A DNA stretch of 64,000 bases from an uncultured Flavobacteriales bacterium (GTDB lineage Bacteria; Bacteroidota; Bacteroidia; Flavobacteriales_D; Parvicellaceae), in assembly GCA_943787535.1 (NCBI GenBank), contig CALSMU010000007.1, forward strand, positions 143,071-207,070, given 5' to 3'. A program made the translations under genes and the position numbers. Below the pieces are notes generated by a model. The model saw only the letters and a program-made list of their open reading frames with translations, searched no databases and was not told the origin of the DNA. Of the stretch, positions 8,403-18,507 are shown in pieces; the stretch's first letter is position 1; each line of letters opens with the position of its first letter.

Positions 8403-9911
8403 TTACTTTAATAAATCTTCTCTTGATTTAGGTCTGTCAGATATTTTCCAAATAAAGCCTGCTAGTTTTTTATCCTCGTTTGATAAGCTTGAAATAGGAG
8501 CCATATTAGACGATGGGTCAGTAATAAATTTAATAGTTTGAATTTGACTACTGTCTAATTTTATTTTAATATTGGTGCAAATCGACCTGTTCATATCTGT
8601 TAAAGGCTCCCCCTCATTTCCTAAAAAGTAAATCGTCTCTCCATTCCCTTTTACAAAGATTTGATCCAGTTGATTGTCTTTAAAATAACCCGTTATGGTC
8701 TTACCTTTTATTTGGTTGTAGTTGCTTGTGTCAACTTCGGATACTATTAGCGCATTGTAATTGATAAACAGATTACTTATGTTTCCCCCGTTAGTTTTAA
8801 GCGTTATTGTCTCACCTGTAAGCTGGTTTTCATCAGACCAAATAATTGGATTAATAAATAAGTGCATTAATGAATCTTGTTCATTGTATGCTATTGAATC
8901 GCATCTAGCCTGAAGGTCTTTTTTGAATAATGCAACGTTATGAAAACCTTTGAAAGATTGCCTTTTAGTTGCAGAATCAATTTTAAATGTCAAGGTATCT
9001 GCATGCAAGTGCAAAGTGTCTGATTTTTCTATTTGCGTAAAAATTGCATTACCTGTGACCAATGAGGAATCGTTTTTTTCATAATGTATAGCTATATCAC
9101 CATTTATGATTATGTTATTAGTTGTATCTGTTATTTGTACATTTCCATAAGCTTTACCCTCTCCAATATTTCGATCGTAATAAATACTATCTCCCTCTAG
9201 TTTTTGCTCTTTAGAAATGATATATGTATTGCTCCAAAATGAAGAAATTTCATTTTGCGTATCGTACCATCCATGCTCACAATAAATAAGATTCTCATCA
9301 GAACGAATGAATGTAGGTCCGTGAAAGTAAGATACTTCCGAAATAGTGCTATAGGTGAGAGTATCTGATTCTATTGTGTATTCAGGATTTATTAGCCGGA
9401 CACTATCCTTAAAAAAAAGGGATTCTGTATTACTATTGTAGGATCCAGTCTGGCTAGAAAGATTGTTGTTGTTCTCAGTGCTAACTATAGTCCCTCCATA
9501 ATAATAGGTAGCGATTCCAGAATTTAAATCGTAATTCAATATGTTTGTCGTTAGTTTTAAATCTTTCTCTTTGAAAAATATGTTTCCCCTTAACTTAGCA
9601 AGTTTTTCATCACCTAAATAGAATAGTGAATCTCCTGTTATTGAGATAGTATCTCCTTGATTAACTTTGATGTTTCCAAAAGCTTCTAAGGAGTTTTCCT
9701 CTTGAAAAATAAGTGCACTATCGCAGTACATTAATGCCCCATCGTGTTCAAAAATTACGTTTCCCTGCAATACTTGAGCATCAGATACTCTTTCATCTCT
9801 GTATAGTCTATCCGCTTGTTTAATGATTACCTGGGTTTTATTGCTTTCATTTTGGGCGGCAAGGTTACCAATGGTAAACAGAATAAATGTTATGTGAAGA
9901 GTATGTTTCAA
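8403..9911 (-). CDS. OstA-like (LptA-type) periplasmic protein
   Basis: 502 residues with a signal peptide (about 1-19, ending NLAAQ). Many short beta repeats of the OstA type follow, such as AQVLQGNVIFEHDGALMYCDSALIF and GDTISITGDSLFYLGDEKLAKLRGNIFF. LptA proteins form a beta-jellyroll bridge that carries LPS across the periplasm; this Bacteroidota version is about three times longer than E. coli LptA. The only reasonable start is TTG at 9911, because it begins the signal peptide and there is no in-frame ATG nearby. A TACCTTTG promoter box lies 45 bp upstream. It probably works with the lptD-like product encoded at 832-3393. Confidence 0.8.
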   Translation of the reverse strand: MKHTLHITFILFTIGNLAAQNESNKTQVIIKQADRLYRDERVSDAQVLQGNVIFEHDGALMYCDSALIFQEENSLEAFGNIKVNQGDTISITGDSLFYLGDEKLAKLRGNIFFKEKDLKLTTNILNYDLNSGIATYYYGGTIVSTENNNNLSSQTGSYNSNTESLFFKDSVRLINPEYTIESDTLTYSTISEVSYFHGPTFIRSDENLIYCEHGWYDTQNEISSFWSNTYIISKEQKLEGDSIYYDRNIGEGKAYGNVQITDTTNNIIINGDIAIHYEKNDSSLVTGNAIFTQIEKSDTLHLHADTLTFKIDSATKRQSFKGFHNVALFKKDLQARCDSIAYNEQDSLMHLFINPIIWSDENQLTGETITLKTNGGNISNLFINYNALIVSEVDTSNYNQIKGKTITGYFKDNQLDQIFVKGNGETIYFLGNEGEPLTDMNRSICTNIKIKLDSSQIQTIKFITDPSSNMAPISSLSNEDKKLAGFIWKISDRPKSREDLLK

Positions 9912-9955
9912 TGTTGTATAAAGACGAAAAACGCGGTAGCCTTCCCTTTAGTGTG

Positions 9956-9963
9956 CAAAGGTA
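9956..9963 (-). promoter_or_regulatory. -7 promoter box (TAnnTTTG) for the OstA-like gene
   Basis: On the minus strand the sequence reads TACCTTTGCAC, an exact match to the Bacteroidota primary sigma factor -7 element TAnnTTTG, 45 bp before the TTG start. No clear TTTG -33 element sits at the normal spacing. Confidence 0.5.
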
Positions 9964-10002
9964 CAAATTTTGGCATATCCGATAAGCCCTGTAAATGGCA
10001 AT

Positions 10003-10050
10003 AAAAAAAAGGAACCTGAAATTATTCAGATTCCTTTTTTAATTTTTTTT
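10003..10050 (-). terminator. Intrinsic terminator after purA, probably bidirectional
   Basis: An A-run, then GGAACCTGAA, a short loop, TTCAGATTCC and a T-run form a hairpin of about 15 bp with one mismatch, flanked by A8 and T6/T8 tracts. It lies 9 bp beyond the purA stop and would end purA transcription on the minus strand. The symmetric A/T flanks would also work on the plus strand. Confidence 0.8.
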
Positions 10051-10058
10051 ATATAAAT

Positions 10059-11336
10059 TTAAGCCAATACTCTGTCTCTTTGGATTGTTTGGCTTCTGTC
10101 CGGTCCAACAGAAATAATAGAGATTGGTGTCTCTAATTCTGCTTCTAAATAGGCAATGTAGTCAACCAATTCCTTAGGAAATTCAGATTCAGATGTGATT
10201 TTGGTTGTGTCAATGTTCCATCCTTTTTTCTCAATATAAACCGGTTCAACATTATTGTTAATGTTGTAGGGGAAATAATCTATTTTTTCTCCGTTATGAA
10301 TATAATGCGTACAAACTTTAATAGATTCAAAAGAATCTAGTACGTCTCCTTTCATCATTGATAATTCAGTAACACCGTTTATCATAATCGCGTATTTTAA
10401 CGCTGGAAGATCAATCCAGCCACACCTTCTTTCTCTACCTGTTGTTGCGCCAAATTCAAATCCAAGCTTTCTGATTCTTTCTCCAGTTTCGTTGTCTTCT
10501 TCACTTGGGAATGGTCCGCTTCCAACTCGCGTACAGTAAGCTTTAAAAATACCAACAATGCGGTCAATTTTATTTGGAGCAATTCCTAAACCAGTACATG
10601 TTCCTGCGGTTATGGTGTTGGAAGAAGTAACAAAAGGGTAGGTTCCGAAATCAATATCAAGCAGAGTCCCTTGAGCACCTTCAGCCAAAATGTTTTTTCC
10701 AGCTTTGATAGCTTTATTTAAATAATGCTCACTATCAATAGCGGTTAATTCTTTTATTGTTTCTATTCCTTGATGGAATTCAACTTCCATGTCATCAAGA
10801 TTGTAGTCCATGTCATAAAAGTTCAACATGTTTTTATGCTTTTTAACAAGACTTAAATATTTTTCTTGAAAACCTGCTTCAAAGATATCACCTATTCTTA
10901 ACCCGTTACGACCAGTTTTGTCCATGTAGGTTGGCCCAATTCCTTTCAAAGTTGATCCGATTTTAGCCTTTCCTTTAGCCATTTCAGATGCTTTGTCAAG
11001 TAATTTATGCGATGGAAGAATCAAGTGTGCTTTTTTAGAAATAAGCATTTGTTCTTTAACGTCAACTCCCATTTTTAATAACTTGTCAATCTCTATTTTT
11101 AAAATAACAGGATCAATAACTACACCGTTCCCAACAACGTTTTTTACCCCCTTGTGGAATATGCCAGATGGAATGGTGTGTAATACGTGTTTAATCCCTT
11201 CAAACTCAAGTGTATGTCCAGCATTTGGACCACCTTGAAAGCGAGCAATTATATCGTATTCTGGAGTAAGAACATCAACTATTTTTCCTTTTCCTTCGTC
11301 TCCCCATTGAAGACCTAAAAGTACATCTACCGCCAT
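10059..11336 (-). CDS. purA: Adenylosuccinate synthase
   Basis: 425 residues, the full family length. It makes adenylosuccinate from IMP, aspartate and GTP in AMP biosynthesis. Visible signatures are the N-terminal P-loop LLGLQWGDEGKGK (about 6-18), GPNAGHTL with the catalytic His, GIGPTYMDK, the loop EGAQGTLLDIDFGTYPFVTSSNT, and TTGRERRCGWIDLPALKYA. It is the third gene of a leftward fur-STAS-purA set, 10 bp after the STAS gene, and is followed by a strong terminator. The partner enzyme PurB is encoded at 53206. Confidence 0.98.
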   Translation of the reverse strand: MAVDVLLGLQWGDEGKGKIVDVLTPEYDIIARFQGGPNAGHTLEFEGIKHVLHTIPSGIFHKGVKNVVGNGVVIDPVILKIEIDKLLKMGVDVKEQMLISKKAHLILPSHKLLDKASEMAKGKAKIGSTLKGIGPTYMDKTGRNGLRIGDIFEAGFQEKYLSLVKKHKNMLNFYDMDYNLDDMEVEFHQGIETIKELTAIDSEHYLNKAIKAGKNILAEGAQGTLLDIDFGTYPFVTSSNTITAGTCTGLGIAPNKIDRIVGIFKAYCTRVGSGPFPSEEDNETGERIRKLGFEFGATTGRERRCGWIDLPALKYAIMINGVTELSMMKGDVLDSFESIKVCTHYIHNGEKIDYFPYNINNNVEPVYIEKKGWNIDTTKITSESEFPKELVDYIAYLEAELETPISIISVGPDRSQTIQRDRVLA

Positions 11337-11346
11337 TTAAATTTTA

Positions 11347-11703
11347 TTATAATGAGTTAGTTAAAGTTTCATTTGCTTGGCTAATACTATCCTTAATGGT
11401 AAACACAGTATTGAGCTTAGAGATAAGTAATAAATTTTTTATTTTTTCAGGAACATTTACAATTACAGCGTCTCCTCCGATGTTCCTTGCCTTTGTAAGC
11501 AATTTAATAAAGCAATTCAAGCCATTACTGTTAATATATTCTATATTTTCTATATCTAAAACAATCTTATTGATTTTATCAGAAATAGTGTTGTCCACTT
11601 CCTTTAATAGTCTATTGGTTTGCTCGTTGTCAAGAATTCTCCCACTTAATTTTAAATGCACAATTGAGTTTTCCTCTGTTATAGTAAATGAGAACTTATC
11701 CAT
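11347..11703 (-). CDS. STAS-domain protein (anti-anti-sigma-like)
   Basis: 118 residues from the ATG at 11703. Two longer in-frame ATGs, at 11730 and 11766, would overlap the end of fur. The sequence fits a single STAS domain: HLKLSGRILDNEQTNRLLKEVD, then KIVLDIENIEYINSNGLNCFIKLLTKAR with the serine that anti-sigma kinases phosphorylate in SpoIIAA-like proteins (YINSNGL). In known systems such proteins bind anti-sigma kinases or act in partner-switching. No anti-sigma or sigma gene lies nearby, so the partner is unknown. It sits between fur and purA in one probable operon. Confidence 0.82.
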   Translation of the reverse strand: MDKFSFTITEENSIVHLKLSGRILDNEQTNRLLKEVDNTISDKINKIVLDIENIEYINSNGLNCFIKLLTKARNIGGDAVIVNVPEKIKNLLLISKLNTVFTIKDSISQANETLTNSL

Positions 11704-11713
11704 ATCAATTTGA

Positions 11714-12157
11714 TTATTTACGTTTACCATAAAAATAGAGAGAGTGGTTTTCAATTTCAATTTCAAAAACGTCTTCTAGTGTTTGTTTAATTTGTTGAAT
11801 CCTTGGGTCGCAAAACTCTATTACTTCACCATTTTCTAAAATGATGTGGTCATGTTGTTTGAACTCGTAAGCTTTTTCGAATTGGGAAATGTTTTTCCCA
11901 AATTGATGTTTCCTCACCAAGCTGCAATTTAGAAGAAGCTCCATTGTATTATAAAGTGTAGCCCGGCTAACTCTATAGTTTTTGTTTTTCATATTGACAT
12001 AAAGCGCTTCTATATCAAAATGGCCAGTAAAATCATAAATTTCCGTTAGTATCGCAAATCGTTCGGGAGTTTTCCTGTGGCCTTTTTCTTCCAGGTAATC
12101 ACAAAAAATTGCTTCTACTTTTTCTTGAACAGTTGACGTTACTTGTGCTTCTTTCAT
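11714..12157 (-). CDS. Fur family transcriptional regulator
   Basis: 147 residues with the Fur fold. A winged-helix DNA-binding half ([48 protein letters not shown], about 27-76) is followed by the metal-binding dimerisation half containing [19 protein letters not shown]. The CxxC pair that binds structural zinc in many Fur/PerR proteins is replaced by LENG, so this regulator lacks that site; I believe this is usual for Bacteroidota members. It probably senses iron or another metal. The 253 bp upstream, shared with the end of rsh, holds no convincing gene and no exact TAnnTTTG box that I could find. Confidence 0.9.
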   Translation of the reverse strand: MKEAQVTSTVQEKVEAIFCDYLEEKGHRKTPERFAILTEIYDFTGHFDIEALYVNMKNKNYRVSRATLYNTMELLLNCSLVRKHQFGKNISQFEKAYEFKQHDHIILENGEVIEFCDPRIQQIKQTLEDVFEIEIENHSLYFYGKRK

Positions 12158-12410
12158 TTATGAAAAAATTGATTTTTAATCAATAGGGTAAAGGTAAGCT
12201 ATCGAGGAGGATGTACCGTGTTTTTTATTTTAAAAGATATTAAGAAAATAAGGGGTTTTACACATTTATCTTTCCAATTATGGGTATTGTAAGCTTTCTT
12301 TACTGGGTAAGTGTGGAAATCTTATCGTATTATGCTAGGAATTACTTTAGACTTGATTTGCACAATATCTTTATTATCAAATTCTTAAAGATACTTTATA
12401 AAACGGAAGA

Positions 12411-14615
12411 TTATTCTTCTGTTGCATCAACTCTTTCAATGGTGTTAACCCCTTCGATATTTTTAAGGGTTTTCATTAGTTCCGTTAAATGACTGATGTC
12501 ACTAATGTATAGCATTACTTTTCCCTCGAAGATGCCATCGTTTGAATTAAAACTAACCGCTTTCATGTTCACGCCTTTCTCACTGGATATGATGGAAGTG
12601 ATTTGATTTACAAGCCCAATGTCGTCAATCCCTGTAAATCGAATGCCAGTTAAAAAGTCTGCTAATTCTTTACTTTTCCATCTAGCATTAATTACACGAT
12701 AAGCATAATTTGCTCGCATTTGTTTGGCATTAGGACAGTTATTGCGGTGTATCTTAATTCCATCGCTTATGGTTACGAAGCCAAATACATTGTCTCCAGG
12801 AATTGGATTGCAACAAGGAGAAAGAGTATAGTCCATTTGGCCAATGTTTTCTCCAATTATTAATTCCTCTTTTTTCCCTGCTACCTTATTATACAGTGCT
12901 TCGAAGGACTCCTTTATTGTTTTGGTGATAGAGCCATGTTTAAGATTTCCACCTTTAATTACCAGGGGTTTAATCTTTTTTAAGTCTAGTTTTCCCAAAG
13001 CAATTTGAACGTACATTTCCGTGTGTTCAACCAGTTCATAAAGTTTTAATAATTCTTTAATGTTTGGTTCTGTAAAATGTACTTTTAAACTGTTCAGTTT
13101 TCGCGTTAGAATTTCCTTGCCATCATTGGCAATTTTTTTCCTTTCGTCTTTTAAAGAAGATTTAATTTTTGCTTTCGCTTTTGATGTAACTACATAGTTC
13201 AACCAATCTTCCTTTGGTGTTTGGTTTTTAGAAGTTATTATTTCAATTTGATCTCCACTCTTAAGTTTGTGGCTAAGGGGAACTAATTTATGATTGACTT
13301 TAGCACCAATACATTTAGAGCCTACTTCCGTATGTATTTCAAAAGCAAAATCAAGGGCTGTTGCATTTAGTGGGAGTGTTTTTAAATCACCGTTAGGCGT
13401 AAAAATAAAAATCTCTTTCGTATATAGATTTAACTTGAAATCATCTACAAAATCTAAAGCATCACTATCTTTATTTTCGATAAGATCACGAACTTGGCTT
13501 ATCCATTTATCAAACCCGCTTGTTTTGTCGTTTTCTTCTTTGTACTTCCAATGTGCAGCAAAACCTTTTTCAGCAACTTCGTCCATGCGTTTGGTCCGAA
13601 TTTGCACTTCTACCCATTTTCCAGTTGGACTCATTACAGTAGTGTGCAAAGATTCGTAGCCATTTTGTTTTGGATGTGATATCCAATCTCTTAGTCTTTC
13701 AGGGTTTGGTTTGTAATTATCTGTTACTATCGAATAAGCTTTCCAACATTCAGATTTTTCATTTTCGGCTTCAGCATCAATAATTATTCTGACAGCGAAA
13801 ACGTCAAATATCTCTTCAAATTCGACTTCTTTTTTATGAATTTTATTCCAAATAGAATGGATAGATTTTGGACGGCCTTTAATTGTGTAAGCTAGCCCTT
13901 GTGCGTTTAATTCCTTTTTTATAGGTCCACAAAATTTTTGAATGAACCGCTCACGGACTTCCTTTGTTTTCTCTAATTTAGCTTCAATCTCATTGTATTC
14001 TTCTGGATGAGTATGTTTCAATGCAAGATCATCCAGAGCAGATTTAATACCGTTTAATCCAAGCCTGTGCGCTAGCGGCGCATAAATAAAAGAAGTTTCG
14101 GAAGCAATTTTCAGTCTTTTATCCTCACGCATCGATCCAAGCGTCTGCATGTTGTGCAACCGATCTGCGAGTTTTATTAAAATCACTCTTAAATCTTCAG
14201 GAATGGTAAGAAGCATCTTTCTAAAGTTCTCTGCTTGAGCAGATTTACTCAAATCAAATGCTTCAGAAAGTTTTGTTAAACCGTCGATAATTTTTCGACA
14301 CTTTATGCCGAACATCGATTCAATGTCGTCTAGGGTAATATCGGTGTCTTCAACCGTGTCATGAAGTAATGCACAGGCAATAGAAGTTGCACCTAAACCA
14401 AGTTCAGATGCGCAAATTCTTGCTACAGCTATAGGGTGAAAGATATATGGCTCACCTGATTTTCGTCGCATTTCTTTATGTGCTTCAACCGCAACATCGA
14501 ATGCTTTACGGATAAATTTTGTGTCTTCTTTGGTGCGTTCAACTTTCATTGAGCGCAATAAACCTCTATATGCGTTTAGAATTTCTTTTTTCTCTTTTTC
14601 TTCATCAATTTGCAT
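12411..14615 (-). CDS. Bifunctional (p)ppGpp synthetase/hydrolase (RelA/SpoT homologue)
   Basis: 734 residues with the long RSH architecture: an HD hydrolase domain (HPIAVARICASELGLG, then ALLHDTVEDTDI near residues 85-96), a synthetase domain (GRPKSIHSIWNKIHKK, FDVFAVRIIIDAE, NGYESLHTTV, VEVQIRTKRMDEVAEKGFAAHW), a TGS domain (about 400-460, IFIFTPNGDLKTLPLNATALDFAFEIHTEVG) and a C-terminal ACT domain. The intact HD motif suggests it can both make and degrade the stringent-response alarmone. It is the last gene of a leftward glyA-fahA-rsh group (spacings 12 and 18 bp). Confidence 0.95.
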   Translation of the reverse strand: MQIDEEKEKKEILNAYRGLLRSMKVERTKEDTKFIRKAFDVAVEAHKEMRRKSGEPYIFHPIAVARICASELGLGATSIACALLHDTVEDTDITLDDIESMFGIKCRKIIDGLTKLSEAFDLSKSAQAENFRKMLLTIPEDLRVILIKLADRLHNMQTLGSMREDKRLKIASETSFIYAPLAHRLGLNGIKSALDDLALKHTHPEEYNEIEAKLEKTKEVRERFIQKFCGPIKKELNAQGLAYTIKGRPKSIHSIWNKIHKKEVEFEEIFDVFAVRIIIDAEAENEKSECWKAYSIVTDNYKPNPERLRDWISHPKQNGYESLHTTVMSPTGKWVEVQIRTKRMDEVAEKGFAAHWKYKEENDKTSGFDKWISQVRDLIENKDSDALDFVDDFKLNLYTKEIFIFTPNGDLKTLPLNATALDFAFEIHTEVGSKCIGAKVNHKLVPLSHKLKSGDQIEIITSKNQTPKEDWLNYVVTSKAKAKIKSSLKDERKKIANDGKEILTRKLNSLKVHFTEPNIKELLKLYELVEHTEMYVQIALGKLDLKKIKPLVIKGGNLKHGSITKTIKESFEALYNKVAGKKEELIIGENIGQMDYTLSPCCNPIPGDNVFGFVTISDGIKIHRNNCPNAKQMRANYAYRVINARWKSKELADFLTGIRFTGIDDIGLVNQITSIISSEKGVNMKAVSFNSNDGIFEGKVMLYISDISHLTELMKTLKNIEGVNTIERVDATEE

Positions 14616-14633
14616 AGAGGCTTGGTTTTAGAT

Positions 14634-15905
14634 TTATTTTGCTGGTAAAACTTTAGTTGAAACTTCTCCAAAACCAACACGAATACCATCTTTTTCAGAG
14701 TACCCTCGCATAATTACGGTGTCATTATCGTTGATAAATTTTCTTTCTGAACCATCCGGCATTGGAAACGGTTTAGTTCCTTTCCATGATGTTTCTAACA
14801 TAGAACCATACATCCCTTCTTCCGGACCACTAATCGTACCAGAACCGTAACAATCTCCGTTGTTAATGTCACAGCCATTAATTGTATGATGCGCCAATTG
14901 CTGGTTCATGTTCCAGTACATGTACTTGTAATTGGATTTACCTACAGAAACTTCTTCACCACCCTCTGGTTGAATTAAAACCTCTAGGTTTATGTCTATG
15001 TGCTTGTCACCCTCATATTCTAGGTAAGGTAATACTTTAGGATCTTGCACTGGACCTGCTGTTCTGAAAGGTTCCAGAGCATCTAAGGTGACAATCCATG
15101 GCGATAATGAAGAGGCAAAGTTTTTACCTAAGAAAGGTCCTAATGGCACATATTCCCATCCTTGAATATCTCTTGCACTCCAATCATTAAACAATGCCAT
15201 ACCGAAAATATAATCATCTGCTTCTTCGGTAGATATTGAACTCCCTAGAGGGTTTGCATCAAAAGTAATAAAAGCGGTTTCCAGTTCAAAATCTAGTAAA
15301 TTACTATTTCCAAATACTGGAATTTCTGCTGTAGGAGGTTTTTTTTGTCCTTTCGGTCTATGTATGGGAGTTTCTGAAACAATAATAGAACTGGATCTGC
15401 CATGATATCCAACCGGAATATGTTTCCAGTTTGGTAACAAAGCATTGTTCGGGTCTCTGAAAAGGCAACCAACGTTGTAAGCATGTTGCTCTGAAGAGTA
15501 AAAATCGGTATAATCACCTATTTTTACCGGAAGATACATCTTGGCATCTGATTGTTTGAATAAGATTTGGTTCAGCTCTTCCGCATTCTGTTGCAACTCT
15601 TGATTAGTTTCATCCAGTAAATCAGAAATTCTATTTCTCAGTTGACGAACAGCCATTTTTCCATGCTGCATCATTTTATTTAGAAAATTGTAATCAAAGT
15701 CTGCTAATGTAAAAGGAGTATCGTTTAAGTATCCTAATTCAAAAAGGTTTTTTAAATCAAGTATTTTTTCTCCAATAGCAACTCCAACTCTTGGTGAATC
15801 TGTTAAAACAGAAAAAACTCCAAAAGGAAGGTTTTGAATTGTGAAATCACTCTTTGGGGGTACATTTACCCATGACTTCAAATTTGGATTATTGGCTTTT
15901 ATCAT
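14634..15905 (-). CDS. fahA: Fumarylacetoacetase
   Basis: 423 residues, the normal length. It hydrolyses fumarylacetoacetate to fumarate and acetoacetate, the last step of tyrosine degradation. The N-terminal SH3-like domain (about 15-115) precedes the catalytic FAH domain with YTDFYSSEQHAYNVG, VPVGYHGRSSSI-like VGYHGRSSSIIVS, DFELETAFIT (metal-binding acidic residues), FNDWSARDIQGWEYVPLGPFLGKNF, and GDCYGSGTISGPEEGMYGSMLE near the end. Other tyrosine-degradation genes are not in the window. The gene lies between glyA and rsh in a tight leftward group. Confidence 0.95.
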   Translation of the reverse strand: MIKANNPNLKSWVNVPPKSDFTIQNLPFGVFSVLTDSPRVGVAIGEKILDLKNLFELGYLNDTPFTLADFDYNFLNKMMQHGKMAVRQLRNRISDLLDETNQELQQNAEELNQILFKQSDAKMYLPVKIGDYTDFYSSEQHAYNVGCLFRDPNNALLPNWKHIPVGYHGRSSSIIVSETPIHRPKGQKKPPTAEIPVFGNSNLLDFELETAFITFDANPLGSSISTEEADDYIFGMALFNDWSARDIQGWEYVPLGPFLGKNFASSLSPWIVTLDALEPFRTAGPVQDPKVLPYLEYEGDKHIDINLEVLIQPEGGEEVSVGKSNYKYMYWNMNQQLAHHTINGCDINNGDCYGSGTISGPEEGMYGSMLETSWKGTKPFPMPDGSERKFINDNDTVIMRGYSEKDGIRVGFGEVSTKVLPAK

Positions 15906-15917
15906 TTTTTAATGGTA

Positions 15918-17192
15918 TTAAAATTTAAATATTGGTCGAGGACACATTAAAGCATTTACTTCTTTTTTAACTTCCTCAATTATAGCATCATTTTCAAAGT
16001 TTTCAATTACTCTGTCAATTAATTCAACAATTGTTTCTATTTCTTCTGTGTTAATGCCTCTTGTAGTAATAGCAGGAGTTCCTACTCTAATCCCGCTTGT
16101 TACAAATGGAGATTCCGTATCAAATGGAACCATATTTTTATTAACAGTAATATCTGCCTTCACTAAAGCATTTTCGGCATCTTTTCCTGTAATATTTTTT
16201 GATCTTAAATCAATTAACATAGAATGGTTATCTGTTCCTCCAGATATAACTTTATAACCTCTTTTTACAAAGGCATCAGCCATAGTTTGTGCATTTAAAA
16301 TGACTTGCTTTCCATAAGCTTTAAAATTATCCGAAAGCGCTTCTCCAAATGCAATTGCTTTGGCCGCAATGACATGCTCCAGCGGTCCACCTTGTGAACC
16401 TGGGAAAACAGCCGAGTCTAACAATCCTGACATCTTTCTTAGATTCCCATTTTTCCATTTTATTCCAAATGGGTTTTCGAAATCTTTTCCCATCATAATA
16501 ACTCCACCTCTAGGACCTCTCAATGTTTTGTGAGTAGTAGTGGTTACGATATGGCAATGCGGTATTGGATCGTTTAATATTTTGGCAGCAATTAATCCAG
16601 CAGGATGCGAAATATCTGCTAATAATAAAGCACCCACTTTATCTGCTATTTCTCTAAAACGTTTGTAGTTCCAATCTCTAGAATATGCGGATGCACCACA
16701 TATAATTAACTGGGGTTCCTCTTCAATAGCTTTCGCTTCTATTTTATCATAATCAACAATACCCGTTTCTTTTTCTACACCATAAAATGAAGGAACGTAT
16801 AGTTTTCCTGAAAAGTTTACGGATGATCCATGGGTTAAATGACCTCCATGCGATAAATCGAAACCTAAGATTTTGTCACCCGGATTTAAGCAAGCTAACA
16901 TAACAGCAGCATTCGCTTGTGATCCTGAATGAGGCTGAACATTTACCCAAGCGGCTCCAAACAATTCTTTTAATCTGTCGATTGCTAGTTGTTCTACTTT
17001 ATCTACAACTTCACACCCTCCATAATAGCGTTTGTTGGGAAGTCCTTCTGCATATTTATTTGTAAGAATAGAACCTTGCGCTTCTGTAACACTATCGCTT
17101 ACAAAATTTTCAGAGGCAATCAATTCGATTCCGTTGATTTGTCTTTTTTTTTCTTCTTCAATTAAATCAAAGATTTGCGTGTCTTTTTGCAT
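15918..17192 (-). CDS. glyA: Serine hydroxymethyltransferase
   Basis: 424 residues, complete. It interconverts serine and glycine while loading one-carbon units on tetrahydrofolate, using PLP. Signatures are [16 protein letters not shown] (about 19-34), [44 protein letters not shown] and the PLP lysine in [16 protein letters not shown]. It heads a leftward glyA-fahA-rsh operon. A TAAATTTG promoter box lies about 20 bp upstream. Confidence 0.98.
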   Translation of the reverse strand: MQKDTQIFDLIEEEKKRQINGIELIASENFVSDSVTEAQGSILTNKYAEGLPNKRYYGGCEVVDKVEQLAIDRLKELFGAAWVNVQPHSGSQANAAVMLACLNPGDKILGFDLSHGGHLTHGSSVNFSGKLYVPSFYGVEKETGIVDYDKIEAKAIEEEPQLIICGASAYSRDWNYKRFREIADKVGALLLADISHPAGLIAAKILNDPIPHCHIVTTTTHKTLRGPRGGVIMMGKDFENPFGIKWKNGNLRKMSGLLDSAVFPGSQGGPLEHVIAAKAIAFGEALSDNFKAYGKQVILNAQTMADAFVKRGYKVISGGTDNHSMLIDLRSKNITGKDAENALVKADITVNKNMVPFDTESPFVTSGIRVGTPAITTRGINTEEIETIVELIDRVIENFENDAIIEEVKKEVNALMCPRPIFKF

Positions 17193-17210
17193 TCTAAATT
17201 AATTTAGGTA

Positions 17211-17218
17211 CAAATTTA
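17211..17218 (-). promoter_or_regulatory. -7 promoter box (TAnnTTTG) for glyA
   Basis: The minus strand reads TAAATTTG, matching TAnnTTTG, 18 bp before the glyA ATG. No good TTTG -33 element is seen at 17-23 bp. The match is to a short AT-rich motif, so chance is possible. Confidence 0.4.
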
Positions 17219-17337
17219 ATTATTTGCTATGAAATCTTGCCTAGCTTCGAACTTTTCTTTTTCTTTTAAAGCTTCGCAATTTTTCTTTTTAGAATAACAA
17301 GGAGCCTAATGGTTTATTTGCTAATTTTCTGGACGAA

Positions 17338-17850
17338 TTATCGATTTTCGTCATTAAAACTTAAGTGCAATTTAAATGCTAACACTAAGAGCAAAGCAGG
17401 TAATGAAGATTGGAGAAAATGCATCAAACCTAAAGAGATTAAATAAGTGTTTTCCTGCCAATTATAATCAGAAGAAATAAACCGTAATCCATAGATAATT
17501 AAGGCTGAAAAAAAGATAGTACCATAGAGAACTAAAGCATATTTTATTATTCTTTTTTTGTTGTAAAGTATAAAAGGGATAAGGATACTAAACAATAAAA
17601 AGTAAAAAGTAAAAGCCAATGTGAAAAGCCATTTCAGATTTATTAATTCGGTAATAGATTTTCCTTTAAGTAACTTTTCCATCCACGAGTCAGTATAGTT
17701 CTCTACCATTGGAGTTCCTTCTGCACTAAATAGGCTTAAATAATGAATTTGATACTGCACGTTTTTGAAAACATAATCTCGAATGAAGTCAGAATAAAAT
17801 AAAAAGGATACCAACAAAATAAGTGCAAATATTTTTAGTGTTTTATTCAT
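17338..17850 (-). CDS. Exosortase F system-associated membrane protein
   Basis: 170 residues with four or five hydrophobic segments (about 7-25, 73-95, 101-122, 135-160) and a short extracytoplasmic loop between the first two. It matches what I know of the small membrane protein that accompanies XrtF exosortases in Bacteroidota: similar length, N-terminal LLVSFLFYSDFIRDYVF, and a C-terminal HFLQSSLPALLLVLAFKLHL hydrophobic end. It lies 62 bp downstream of xrtF on the same strand. No catalytic residues are evident; a role in assembling or assisting the exosortase is inferred from gene order alone. Confidence 0.8.
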   Translation of the reverse strand: MNKTLKIFALILLVSFLFYSDFIRDYVFKNVQYQIHYLSLFSAEGTPMVENYTDSWMEKLLKGKSITELINLKWLFTLAFTFYFLLFSILIPFILYNKKRIIKYALVLYGTIFFSALIIYGLRFISSDYNWQENTYLISLGLMHFLQSSLPALLLVLAFKLHLSFNDENR

Positions 17851-17912
17851 TAGAAATATATCTTCATAGGTAGTTCGCTTGGGGTTTCACTTTCGAAATC
17901 ACGTTAAGTCTT

Positions 17913-18485
17913 TTAGATTTTATTCTTTGTTTTTACTATTCCCGATAATTTCTGAACCCACCAATACCACAGAAGGAAAATAAGTCCATAAATAATTACT
18001 TGAAAAGTGATGTTATGGTTAAAGTCCAAAGCTTTTGGGTTTTCAGCAGAAATAATAGTAAGTATGGCTATTCGAACAGCATTTGCAGTATGAATTATAA
18101 ATATTCCTAATGGAATAAACCAAAGTTTCTTTTTCCAGGAACCAGGAAATGCAAGTATAAATAATGTAAACAGTCCAAATATTTTAACCCCGTTGCATGG
18201 TTCTCCTATCCAAACACCATGATTATGGTAATCTCCTTTTACAGATGTAATTACTAATCCAGTAGATGCATCTAAAGTTGGCTCATAACCACATATGCTT
18301 ACAAACATATTTGCATATTCAGCTAAGCGAATCGAAATGCTTGCTTGAATATTGAAATGATTGGAGTCAGATGAAAAAAGTTGATCCAGCTTATATATGT
18401 TATGGTAAAGGCTAAACCATAATATGGCAAGACCAGAAAAAATAATAATAAACTTTAAAAATGGATTTTCGAAATATCTTTTCAC
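17913..18485 (-). CDS. xrtF: Exosortase family transpeptidase-like protease XrtF
   Basis: 190 residues, largely membrane-embedded, with the exosortase/archaeosortase triad in place: C97 in GEPCNGVKIFG, R138 in TANAVRIAIL and H157 in LDFNHNITFQVI. Exosortases cut C-terminal sorting signals (motif, membrane span, basic tail) of exported proteins and are usually tied to exopolysaccharide genes. The start codon is GTG at 18485, since the frame begins directly with KRYFENPF and a first membrane segment (about 10-30). The gene is 22 bp downstream of a small protein carrying a matching C-terminal signal, and a large polysaccharide locus begins divergently 0.5 kb away. Confidence 0.92.
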   Translation of the reverse strand: MKRYFENPFLKFIIIFSGLAILWFSLYHNIYKLDQLFSSDSNHFNIQASISIRLAEYANMFVSICGYEPTLDASTGLVITSVKGDYHNHGVWIGEPCNGVKIFGLFTLFILAFPGSWKKKLWFIPLGIFIIHTANAVRIAILTIISAENPKALDFNHNITFQVIIYGLIFLLWYWWVQKLSGIVKTKNKI

Positions 18486-18507
18486 TACAAAAGAATCTTG
18501 AGAGAAT

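Noticed and set aside
12280..12492. Plus-strand frame of 70 codons
   Set aside because: It overlaps the 3' end of the rsh gene on the other strand and its product is low-complexity hydrophobic sequence without a family match.
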